A stretch of 64,000 bases of DNA. It comes from Gonatopus flavifemur. Its lineage: Eukaryota > Arthropoda > Insecta > Hymenoptera > Dryinidae. Positions 44,840 to 54,158 of the stretch are shown one piece after another (position 1 is the first letter of the stretch; each line of letters opens with the position of its first letter). The stretch lies in contig JAFFJZ010000003.1 in NCBI GenBank assembly GCA_018340375.1, positions 53,103,006 to 53,167,005 on the forward strand, written 5' to 3'. The translations under genes and the position numbers were made by a program. Below the pieces are notes generated by a model. It saw only the letters and a program-made list of their open reading frames with translations, searched no databases and was not told the origin of the DNA.

Positions 44840-45400
44840 TTTTTATATTGTTGAAGTATGACTCCAGATTCGTAGTTAGGAACTCTAAAAACCCCCGATT
44901 GAAGAATCCAAGGGAATTTTGAAACTTCTGGAATTGCAGTCCGCCATATTAGATTCACCGTTATGGATCTCTAAAATCGAAATCAAAATTGATAATCAGC
45001 AACTCCAAAAACCTACAAGGGGATAATTTCGAAGAAATTTGATGACTTTTTGAATTTCAGCCCGCCATATTGGATCCGCCATCATGACTTTTCCAAATAT
45101 AACTCTGGATTTGTGATCAGCGACCCCAGAAACGCATGAGTAGATATTTTCAATGTGAAACGATGACTTTTTGAATTTTAGTCCGACATATTGGATTCGC
45201 CATTTTGTATTCTCAAAATCTGACTTCAGATTCGTAATCAGCGACCCAAAAAACCCATGAGTATATAATTCCAAGGTCAAACGATGACTTTTTGAATTTC
45301 AGTCCGCCATTTTGAATTCTTAAATCTGACTTCAGATTCGTAGTCAGTGACCCCGAAAACCTCCGAGTTGAGGGTTTCAAACGATTCTGAAACCTTTTTG
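44840..45400. repeat. 121-bp tandem repeat near the Transib 3' end
   Basis: GATGACTTTTTGAATTT recurs at 45041, 45162 and 45283 (121-base spacing), with more diverged units on each side. Each unit also has CAGTCCGCCATATTGGATTC and TCAGCGACCCCAAAAACC. It ends just before the right TIR, so it may be a set of subterminal protein-binding sites. Confidence 0.75.
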
Positions 45401-46778
45401 GACTTTTGGCCAGCTTTTCAAGAAAATCGGCCACTGTGCAGTGGAACAATGGGTTGATGAACATTCTCCGGGCTCTACTCCATCGAGACAAATGGTAGAG
45501 AAGTGGGTTGCTGAATTTAAATGTGGTCGTACCAGCACAAATGACGCAGAGCGCAGTGGACGCCCAAATGAGGCTGTTATTCCAAAGAACATGAAAAAAA
45601 TCCACGAATTAGTCATGAACGATCGCAAATTGAAGGTGCACGAGCTAGCTAACATCATAAAGATATCAGATGATAGTGTTTTTACCATTTTGCACGAACA
45701 TTTTCGTATGCGAAAGCCCTGCGCAAAGTGGGTGTTGCGTGAGCCCACAGTCAACCAAAAACAACAACGAATTGATGCTTTGGAGAAGTGTTTGGCGCTG
45801 TTAAACCGCAATAAAATCGAATTCTATCGTCGGTATGTGACAATGGATAAAACATGGCTTCCCCATTACACACCAGAATCCAAAAGACAGTCAGCTGAGT
45901 GGACAGCAGTCGACGAATCGAATCCAAAGCGAGCAAAGACGCAACAGTCTGCCGGTGAGGCGATGGCGTCTGTATTTCGAGATGCGAAGAGAATATTTGT
46001 CAACTGTCTCCAAAAAGGGACCGCCATCAACAGCGACTATTACTGTGCACTTTTGGATCGATTGAAGGTTGAAATCGCAAAGAAACGGCCACATTTGCGG
46101 AAGAAAAAAAGTGTTGTTTCACCAAGATAATGCACCGTGTCACAAATCAATGAAAACGATGGCAAAATTGAATGAATTGGGCTTCGAATTGCTTACCCAC
46201 CGTATTCTCCAGATTTAGTCCCCAGCGACTTTTTCCTGTCCTCAGATCTCAAGGGAATACTTGCTGGAAAGAAATTTAAGTCCAATGATGAAGTCATCGC
46301 TGAAACTGAAGCCTACTTTGAAGAGAAAGAGAAATCGTACTATAAAAGTGGTATCGAAAAGTTAGAAAACCGCTATACACGTATCGCCCTCGGAGGCAAC
46401 TATATTGAATAATAAAATCGAGTTATGTCAAACTTTTGTTTTTTTCTCACTCATCCTACGGACATATTGAATGACCTGGTATAAGGTATTTATAGGTGTA
46501 CAAAAAAAATTATTCCCAGTTGAAAACAATGAAATGGGAGAAAATTGTATGTGTCAAAACGTACCAGTCCTAAAAAAAAAGATGTCCAAACCTGGTGGCG
46601 AACCAGGAACCCATGTGCTGATTAATTAGCAGTGTTTTTTTTTTAAGATGAAGCAAAATTGATTCAAAGTAATAATTTCAACGTTTTCCCTCCTATTCGC
46701 TGCTTTGTTAATCAAAAATTCAAATGTTTTATCAGATAATCACTTTCACACTTAATCAATTGATGTTTCTTTTTACAG

Positions 46779-46882
46779 TCTATCATATGAAACCTACTGG
46801 ATGGATCCATATTTCGGATGAGGATTGCAAGGACCTTCATTATCACTATGAAGAATTGAAAGAGAAAGGCCTTGACAAGTGA
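46779..46882 (+). CDS. PSMB5: PSMB5 exon 5 (C-terminal exon)
   Basis: This 104-base exon follows a pyrimidine-rich TTTTTACAG acceptor. It completes the split codon left by exon 4: the G of exon 4 plus TC gives Val. It continues YHMKPTGW, then ISDEDCKDLHYHYEE, and ends at TGA (46880-46882). PSMB5 proteins are expected to continue with RVYH...GW after the SGGIIR motif, and that is exactly what exon 4 lacks and this exon supplies. The five exons sum to 846 bases, or 281 codons plus stop. The exon is too short to stand out as an open reading frame and lies 40.5 kb from exon 4. The assignment rests on phase, family match and correct strand; a transcript read would settle it. Confidence 0.9.
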
Positions 46883-47325
46883 CCATTTATTTGAAAAATA
46901 AAGATTTTTTTCATGAAACATTTTTCTTAGCAAAATGAGATTCCAAATAAAACGCATAACATTGAGATTTCTTTGAAAAAAACAGTGTTTATGAATATCC
47001 CTATTCATGTAAGATAGTATTAGGGCTAAGTAAGTATTTGAAATATAATCGCATGAAACAGGTATTGGAAACGAAATCAGTACTTCATATCTTGAATTCA
47101 AAATACGTTTTCTTTAGTATTTTGTATATGAAATGAAATATATTTTTCCAAGCAGCTTGTATTTTATAATTGAAGAATATCCCTACTAAAAATGACGGAA
47201 ACGAACGGAAAAAAATTTTTCCTTTCCGTTCAATATCGGTTTTTGTCCCGTAAAATACGGAATTAAACGGAATGAAAATTCATTCTCCTGTACAGAACTG
47301 GAAATACGGAGCAAAATCTTGATAG
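46883..47325. other. 3' flank of PSMB5
   Basis: This holds the poly(A) signal and AT-rich sequence. A short run ACGGAAACGAACGGAAAAAAA with partner TTTTTCCTTTCCGTTC (47191-47231) folds on itself. No gene. Confidence 0.45.
46897..46902 (+). terminator. Polyadenylation signal of PSMB5
   Basis: AATAAA lies 15 bases after the PSMB5 stop codon and is followed by a T-rich stretch. This implies a very short 3' UTR. It is the first canonical signal after the stop. Confidence 0.7.
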
Positions 47326-47666
47326 TAGGGGAGAGTCGGATAAAACCGGGTACCTCAATATCTCCCTGATTAGTGTTCCTTTCAGCAAACGCTTGAACTA
47401 GTAGCAGTAGATATTATTGAGCAGTTGGAGAGAACAACAGCATCGATACAACGCTCTTTCTCACTCAGAGATCTGTTTGAAGTTTTCTGCGAAAAAATTG
47501 TGAAAGTTCTTGCATTTGCGTAGTGAATTTTTAGTGCCTCACCACTCTCTCAAGAAAGAGGCACGTACATACTCCAATGGAGGATGTTTTTCTGCATATT
47601 TTGATTTTTTAATAATTCGCCTAGAGCAACGCATAAACTATCTAAGCCATATTAACCTCAACAATA

Positions 47667-50600
47667 GGGTGGGCCGAAAAACCAAAATTTTTTAAATCCG
47701 GAACGTAATAGTGCGGAAAAGATGGTCTGGAGGAACACAAATCGAATGAAAAAAAGATCATTCAAATCGGTCAACATTTGACCCTCGCGCATCGAGCTTG
47801 AAGTTTTTCAGTTTTTACAATATTTAGCGAATGCAATATATTCAGTCGGAAAAATTTATATTTCACTATGTAGTATGAGGAAATAATTGTTGAGTATATG
47901 AAAGAGTTTGCAATCCCTCATAACTCCGCAGGAAAGCTTCAGATCAACAAATGCCAAAGGAAAAATCGAATGAATTTTCGTGAGGATTGGGCTCCTGAAA
48001 AAATTTTAATAATTTTAAAATCATCTTGTATACAAGATAAAAGTTCTTGCTCGTGCAGCTCTTGGCTCGACTTGAATATCTCAAGCGACTCAGAAATCAC
48101 CACGGGAAGGTAGCTACACTTCGTGTTCCGCCCACACCCTTCCCAACCAACCATCCAAAAAGGGCATACATGTTTTTTTTTATTTTTATGTTTTATGTTT
48201 TTTCATAAGGGCATACATAACATACATATTATTGAATATGTAATGGTTTATCGTCCATTGAAAGTGATCTTCCACTCCTAAACAGGGAATTGTACCTTGT
48301 TCCAGAACGAAGGCATGCTTTTTCTGGACATCAAAGTGGTTCGGATAAAACCATCCCTATTCTTATACCCAACAACTTTTCCTGCTGCCTCTGTCACCAA
48401 CTCAACACAGCGCTCAACTGATTTGGTATGACAAGGAAATCCTTTAACATCCCAATCTGAGATAGATGTAGATTCTATCTGCGACGTTATGTATTCAGTT
48501 GAGACATAGCGTAAAAGGGATGGCGAAGCCGGTTTAGTGGAGTTCCAGTCGATACATTGTGAATAGTCTGTCGCAGCAAAGTTAATTTTTGGGATCAAAA
48601 AATCACGAACTGGCTCCTTTTGCTTTGGATTTGCTGTTCTTGCCTCAATTATTTCTTTCAGGCCAAGTTCTCTAATATCTCTCCTGTCATCCATTGCCAT
48701 TGATAAGAGTAAATTCTCTGGATGAGCGAAGTACGCGTTGCGTTGGATAACAGGCTCTATAATTTGGAGGAGACTTTCAGGTAAGTACCTTGAGGTTTCG
48801 ATAACCTTGAACACATGTTGAGGCCCGTCTAGGATAGAACTATTCTTCTTGATGGCGAACCATGCAGGCATATAACAAGTAAGTATGAACCTCACTATCT
48901 GTATCAGTTCATTGGATGGATTGGTTGTTGATATGTATAACCTAAGAGTTCGATTCGCAGCTGTGAGCCACCAAGCATGACACAGCAGGCCAGGATCTGA
49001 AACAGCTAAATCTGCAGGACAGTATCCTGATGTGACAGCTGAAACGATATTCAACAGATACTTCTGATCCTTGCTAAGTTTTTTGGAAATTTCCTTAGCA
49101 AGAGATGGGATGTCACAATCAAGGCTATCGAACTCAACGACAGGTAAACTTTCGCAACCCACAAGACATTCACCAATTGGACCAGAAAACGATTTTGGAC
49201 CTGTAGTTTGGCCATCTAAATGCTCAAATAAATGTCCTCATGGAAGCTCATTAAAATGTAACAAGCAAATGATCCATTGGAGTGGTCTTCTGAGAATCAT
49301 TTCTATATTGTGAATTACACCATTCTTCCATCCAGTATTAGTTGCTGTTCCATCACAACCAATCACATCTAAGTCCTCGAGAGAAATGTTACATTCATTC
49401 AGATGTGACATAATGTGATCAGTAATATTTCTTCCAGAGCCTGACATTGGAGACACATGACTGATGTAATTAGACCCTGGCTCTTGAATCAATGAAATGT
49501 GTTCCTCTTTCACCAGCCTGCGAAAGTTCTTGGCATGCATTGTTTCAACAACCAGAGTATCATCTTTCCTGCCATCAAAGTATAACCCTCGAACGATAAT
49601 ATCAATACTATTCTGTAAGTTGGATCTTACACGTGTTTTTTCTCTCCTTAATTTATTCTTGTCAATAACGAGTGATTTGTCAGATTCATTTATAATCCCT
49701 ATATCCTTAAGAACACTCGAGGCGATTGCTGCTGTTGCCCTGTCAGAAATTCCGTACCTATCGCTCACTAACGCGGTCGATTTGAGTGGAATCCTCATCT
49801 GTATGCTTGTTGATGGCTTATATTTTTTTGCAGAGACAAAAGTTTCATCTCCATGATTCTCTTCAGATTCAGGCTATTGGTGTTCGACTTTTGGTAAAGT
49901 CGGTTTAAGAGAACTATCGTGCAAGTCTATTTCATCTGAGTTCATGACATGAAATTGGCACGAAGATTCTGACCTTTTTCTATCGAAGTGAGTGAGTTCT
50001 CGCTTTTGCCTCAGAAGTCTTTTGGTAAGTCTCGTAAATTCTGTTTTGTCAACTTGTCCTATTTCTCCAAATCTCCCATTCCTTTGTCCGTACATAAATT
50101 TAATTTCAAGAAATGGAATTTTCTTTGATTTCTCACAATCACAAATTATGGAAATTGGACATGTACAACTTTGAATGCTTTTTTTACAGATGCAGTTCCG
50201 AGTCATTGGACATTTACAATGTGCTACATCGAAAAGTTGTACAGCTTCCTTCTTGAACTTTCCCAGCTCAACTTTATAACTTTCTTCTTCTTTGTCCCTG
50301 GTGTAAGATTTCCGTATTATGTAATATGAATCGTGGTATGATTTTATGATTTGTATGATTCTTGTTTCTGTTACTGTAGGGACAGTTCCTAAATCGTACT
50401 GAGCCATAATTTTTCGTGCAACTGCTCCAGCTACAGTGGAAAAACTAACTGTTTTGTAATTGACTTCTGAGGCCAGCTTAAATCGTTCTCCAAAACAACA
50501 TCTCGAAACTTCCTCGTACGTAGGAAGTTGGGAAGTTGGTAGGTCCTTTGGACTCCCGAGAATTGGACAAAAAAATACTTTCCGACCCATGTGTTTTCTT

Positions 50601-51322
50601 GGCGCTTCCATCTTTCAATGATGGGAAAGCCTTGGAACTACGAAATGTACCCAATATAATCAGATGGAATGAAGGCCTACTACGCTCTAAATACCGTGGA
50701 TATCAGTGAAAAAATAACAAAGTTGTTGAGGTAGTAATTTCTGGAACTCTACGAAAGAAAATCAGCAACCGCCAGTATGACCGCTTGCTAAAACAAATGA
50801 AGTACCTGCTGGAAAAAATGCAAGGCCTCTGCTGTGCTCGTATATTTCTGTGCCGTTTGCGTCACGTTAGTGAGGTAAGCAGTCGATCCGAATACCTGAG
50901 CAGTACACTTCTGATCAGCGTGTCAACAACGAATACGAGAACTTACGCATACGGTGCACACGCAAAACTTCTATATTGCGTATGTGTATGTATGTGTGTA
51001 TATTTTATGTATATATATATATATATATATATTTATTTATTTATTCATTTATTTATTTATACATTAATCCAACACCATTAACTATGTTTGTATGCTTGAT
51101 AATCATTTTCTGACACTGGATAATGATATATAAACTTTTTCGAGAAAATATATCGCATTCGCCAAAAATTGTAAAAACTGAAAAAGTTCAAGCTCAATGC
51201 GCGAGGGTCAAATGTTGACCGATTTGAATGATCTTTTTTTCATTCGATTTGTGTTCCTCTAGACCGTCTTTTCCGCACTATTACGTTCCGGATTTGAAAA
51301 ATTTTGGTTTTTCGGCCCACCC
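47667..51322 (-). mobile_element. Unclassified DNA transposon with ~176-bp TIRs
   Basis: The left arm 47667-47843 and right arm 51147-51322 are near-identical inverted repeats beginning GGGTGGGCCGAAAAACC and including TGACCCTCGCGCAT. One minus-strand protein of about 777 codons fills the centre (50611-48278). The left flank reads TA but the right reads TT, so I cannot fix the target duplication. A TA microsatellite followed by TTTA repeats (51008-51060) lies before the right arm. I do not recognise the superfamily. Confidence 0.8.
48278..50611 (-). pseudogene. Putative transposase of the unclassified element, two in-frame stops
   Basis: One reading frame of 778 codons runs the whole length, broken only by TAG at 49874-49876 and TGA at 49238-49240. 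Residues about 130-158 form a Cys-rich cluster (CKCPMTRNCICKK then CTCPISIICDC), a likely zinc-binding domain. Conserved-looking blocks follow: GCDGTATNTGWKNG (about 419), LLHFNELP (about 456), a HLDGQTTGPKSFSGPIG block, WWLTAANRTLRLY (about 545), VIQRNAYFAHPENLLL (about 630) and FPCHTKSVERCVELVTEAA (about 725). From memory, similar uncharacterised proteins occur in many invertebrates. The Asp of CDG and the later acidic residues would fit an RNase-H-like DDE enzyme, which is inference. The few lesions imply recent loss of function. Confidence 0.7.
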
Positions 51323-51324
51323 TT

Positions 51325-52227
51325 ATACTCATTATCCCCACTGATTTTCAATTTATATATAGAAGAAGCAATGAACGAAGTGGAGGAGGAAATTCAATCG
51401 AAATTACAGATTCAGGGAGAAAATATAAATATGTTGAGATTCGCGGATGACATAGCTATATTAGGCCACGAGTAGTACTGAGTTAGAAAATATTCTCAAC
51501 ACTATGAGAACAATATTATTGGAAAACTATTGTATGAATATAAATAAAGACGAAACAAAATTCATGATGTGTACAGCAGCAAAAACATCAAGAAGAACGA
51601 AAATCAAAATAGATACCGAGACAATTGAACAGGTGAAAGAATTCAAATATCTAGGAAGCATAATTACAGAAAACGGCAAAAGTAAAAGAGATATAAGAGC
51701 AAGAATAGCACAAGGGAAACAGGCTTTTTACCAAAAGAAACAGTTATTATGCTCAAAAAATATAAGCTTGGAAGTGAGGAAGAAATTCTTGAAAAGTTAC
51801 GTTTGGAGCACAGCATTATATGGTTGAGAAACTTGGACAATGGGAAAAACTGATCAACAAAGACTTGAAGCTTTTGAAATGTAGTCTTATAGGAGGATGC
51901 TCAGAATAAAATGGATAGACAAAGTCAAAAATGAAGAAGTACTCGAGCAGATAAATGGAAAAAGAAATCTTTTGAAACACATCGTGAAAAGGAGAAGCAA
52001 TCTTATAGGACACACATTACGGCATGAGAGTTTATTGAAAACAATATTGGAAGGAAAAATGAATGGTAAAACTGGTAAAGGTAGACCTAGATCAAGTTAT
52101 ATGAAGCAAATCGTACAAGACAAGGGATGTAGTAGATATGTAGAAAGTAAACGTTTGGCCGATAATAGACAGGGGTGGAGGGTTTTATCAAACTAGTCGT
52201 AAGACTGATTACTTCATGATGATGATA
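51325..52227 (+). pseudogene. RTE-like LINE copy 4, 3' fragment
   Basis: This matches copy 3 from just before the catalytic FADD region to the 3' end: LRFADDIAI (about 51435), the KTSRRTKIKID and KEFKYLGSIITENGKS frame (51504-51827), and the C-terminal frame 51897-52196. It ends AGACTGATTACTTCATGATG. Its 5' break coincides with the right end of the unclassified transposon. Stops and a shift near 51470 and 51830 make it inactive. Confidence 0.8.
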
Positions 52228-52609
52228 CAAATAGTCTGCTGTTAATGAATGAATAAGGAAACTGAAAAGTTTTGGTTGGTTAGTCTATTGATAATGGGAA
52301 CTTCTCTATGACCGATTGGTGTTATGATACCCGGTTTTATCCGACCTTCCCCTATTGATCCGCATTCGCAGAGAATATTGTACCGATTTCATCTGTATCG
52401 TCGGATGAAATAAAATGAAAAACCTGTCCGTTGTCGACTAGAAATGCGGACGAAAATTCAAGTGGTATAGATCTGAATTTTCAATCATTAAATTTTGTCG
52501 ACTGTATCCGAAGTTTTGAATGAACTACAGTGTTAATAAAAGTTCACCGAAAAATTCCAATAAATATAAAAATTTTAAAAAAACTTATAACGCAAAGTAA
52601 CTCCGCGTA

Positions 52610-52757
52610 TTCCTGTTGGAAGACCATTAGGGAATCTTGCCCACTCGTGTAAACGAAGAGGAAATCATATCCTACCTGACGGAGTTCGAACTCACATGCC
52701 TACCTGCCTATCGTCTGAAACCTAACACCTAACCAATGAGCTATGACGCGACTTTGC
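52610..52757 (-). mobile_element. tRNA-derived SINE or tRNA pseudogene
   Basis: On the minus strand, GCGTCATAGCTCATTGGTT carries an A-box (TAGCTCATTGGT, 52732-52743), and GAGTTCGAACTCC (52681-52693) is a B-box. The spacing of about 40 bp is normal for an internal RNA polymerase III promoter. The sequence continues for about 70 bp past the tRNA-like part. I could not fold a complete cloverleaf with a matched acceptor stem, so it is not called as a functional tRNA. Confidence 0.55.
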
Positions 52758-52799
52758 AGATGGTCAGCTCCAGAAAGCACATGTGTCTTCTTTATGTTT

Positions 52800-53740
52800 C
52801 AATGTTAGTCCGTTTTCATCCGCATGTGCGGACAAGAATATTGATGGGATTGATCTCGATTCCCGACTATAAAACTTCACAGTTCTCATCCGGATGAATG
52901 GAGGTGGAACGTCTTTCGGTGTCCATCCGTACATGCGGGGGAAATTTTGATGCTATCTCTCTAGATTTACAATTATGGAATCTTACCGGTTTCATCCGGA
53001 TTTTTCGGATGAGTACATATACAAGAAGGGTTCTACCTTTTTCTGGTGAGAGGGGTCCGGGGCAAGAGAGGAAAGAGTTGCGGCGATCACGAGTGAGAAA
53101 CAAGGGAGCAGGGAACTGTGACGTCACATTGTCACGAAAATTCAAATTCATAATCTGATCAACGGTGTGCGTCGGAGCTCGTGATGTCATAATGGTGGAA
53201 AATTTGAATTCCAAATATTCAAACCAACGGCTTGCACCGAACTCGTTGACGTCACGTGGGCGTGTGAATTCGAAGTTCGAAATTTTCGATCAATGGTGGG
53301 TATTCAAACCAAGGACGCAGTTCTGGCGCGCATGCTTGCATAATTTCATCCAAAGCTTGAGGTCACGGTAGCGTGGAAGTTCAAATTTTGATTTCCTCGT
53401 CGGCGCATGTGTTGGAGGCCAACAGCGTAGCCTCGGCACGATCACGAATACCTGGGGCAAAATTCGGTCCGCGAAGATTTTGAAATCCGACGCGTTGAGT
53501 TCACTGTTTGGTGGGATCCGTCAACATCGATTAATATTGTTAGCTGACGTTCCACGAATACGTACACCAATGACGCAGTGAAAATTTGCATTCCAGAGTG
53601 TCTACCGTTGCACCACGTGATGCGACTTCTTCACCGTTCATCGCCATCCACCAATCTCGGTCAATGTCGACTTATGCCGGCTGAGGTCTGACAACTTTGT
53701 AGGCTGACGTTTCACGGATATCCACATCAATCTCTGTCGT
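52800..53740. repeat. Degenerate direct repeats
   Basis: Three loosely repeated modules are visible: CATCCGNATGTGCGGAC-type segments (52815, 52925), GATCAACGG with a following TGACGTCA-like site (53120-53290), and GCTGACGTTCCACGAATACG versus GCTGACGTTTCACGGATATC (53542, 53701; about 158-bp period). The GC content is higher than in neighbouring DNA. No convincing gene. Confidence 0.4.
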
Positions 53741-53749
53741 TGTGCTACC

Positions 53750-54107
53750 CCGTAGAGCACGACCACCGGGCCCCCACTTGGGATTTTGGTGGACTGGAGG
53801 TGGAGAATTGGTGGAGAAATGGGAGCCGTGGATATAAGGGAGAGTCTCCGTTGAGGCAACGGAGAAATGTCAGCCCCCTGGATTTTTAATAAAACTTGAA
53901 TTGGTGAATTCATACATTCAGATTTGGTAATGTAAATGCACCAATATGAATTTTATCGGAAATACAGGGGGCGGGCATTCCTCCGTCGCCTCTCCGGAGA
54001 CTCTCCCTTATTCCTCCCTTATTCCCACGGCTCCCATTTTGCCACCAATTTTCCACTTCCAGTTCACCCAAGTCCTAGGTGGAGGATCGGTGGTTGTGCT
54101 GTACGGG
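53750..54107. repeat. Long palindrome with ~170-bp arms
   Basis: The left arm (GTGCTACCCCGTAGAGCACG, TGGGAGCCGTGG, AGGGAGAGTCTCCG, GAATTGGTG) pairs with the right arm (CACCAATATGAATTTTATC, GGAGACTCTCCCTT, CCACGGCTCCCA, GGTTGTGCTGTACGG). Similar-looking Pro/Ser-rich open frames on opposite strands result from the palindrome and are not independent genes. Confidence 0.65.
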
Positions 54108-54158
54108 ACGTTACACAACTTCTTCATCATACAATCCTAGTTGGTAATACATGCACCT

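Larger units (their letters stand above)
41025..45438 (+). mobile_element. Transib (RAG1-like) transposon, 4.4 kb
   Basis: The termini start CACAGTGGCCGATTTCCC and end CGGCCACTGTG. The arms of about 40 bp also share AGCTGGCCAAAAGTCC. The flanks are CAATG (41020-41024) and CAGTG (45439-45443), a 5-bp duplication with one mismatch; removing one copy restores the mariner reading TVEQWVDEH. The 5-bp duplication and CACWRTG end are Transib hallmarks, and CACAGTG is also the consensus RSS heptamer. The element carries a transposase with three visible exons, a foldback, two MITEs and a 3' tandem repeat. Confidence 0.88.
40964..46412 (+). pseudogene. mariner transposase pseudogene, interrupted
   Basis: The N-terminus (MERNEFRLLIKHCF...) lies at 40964-41019 and the remainder at 45444-46412. 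Most of the helix-turn-helix and catalytic regions are in the frame 45441-46130, with ERSGRPNEAV, KWVLREPTVNQKQQR and the first Asp in VTMDKTW, where DETW is usual. A one-base shift near 46105 separates the second Asp (FHQDNAPCH) and third Asp (YSPDLVPSDFF). The C-terminus is LGGNYIE with stop at 46410. A further shift lies in the A-run before the Transib. Inactive through the insertion and the frameshifts. Confidence 0.82.
40787..46479 (+). mobile_element. mariner element split by a Transib insertion
   Basis: The left end ACAGTCCATTCAAAGAG plus TCCGTAGGATGA and the right end TCATCCTACGGAC plus ATATTGAATGACCTGG are imperfect inverted repeats, with TA on both sides (40785-40786 and 46480-46481). 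Without the Transib (41025-45438 plus one 5-bp duplication) the element is 1274 bp, the normal mariner size. The right end lies 300 bp before PSMB5 exon 5. Confidence 0.85.
6278..46778 (+). other. Giant intron 4 of PSMB5 (40,501 bp)
   Basis: The intron begins GTGAGA at 6278 and ends TTTTTACAG at 46778. It contains most of the transposable elements described in this list: at least two hAT-type elements, RTE-like and I/jockey-like LINEs, a DD41D transposon, a mariner with a nested Transib, a satellite array and numerous MITEs. No other host gene is recognisable inside it. The other three introns are 406, 529 and 66 bp, so growth has been confined to this intron. Confidence 0.85.
47328..52352. 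mobile_element. TA-flanked outer element containing a transposon and a LINE fragment
   Basis: GGGGAGAGTCGGATAAAACC at the left is matched in reverse complement by GGTTTTATCCGACCTTCCCC at the right, over about 25 bp, with TA on both sides. Inside are the 3.7-kb transposon (47667-51322) and a LINE 3' fragment (51325-52227). The remaining sequence, about 465 bp, has no coding signal, so the outer element was probably a small non-autonomous one. Confidence 0.6.

Noticed and set aside
51008..51060. TA and TTTA microsatellite considered as a regulatory or origin element
   Set aside because: Simple-sequence repeat inside the unclassified transposon; nothing else supports a function.
47667..51322. 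Assigning the unclassified transposon to hAT because of the WWLTAANR motif
   Set aside because: There is no 8-bp duplication, the TIRs do not look like hAT ends, and no hAT C-terminal dimerisation region is seen.
52610..52757. Functional tRNA gene
   Set aside because: A-box and B-box are present, but I could not identify a paired acceptor stem, so a SINE or pseudogene is safer.
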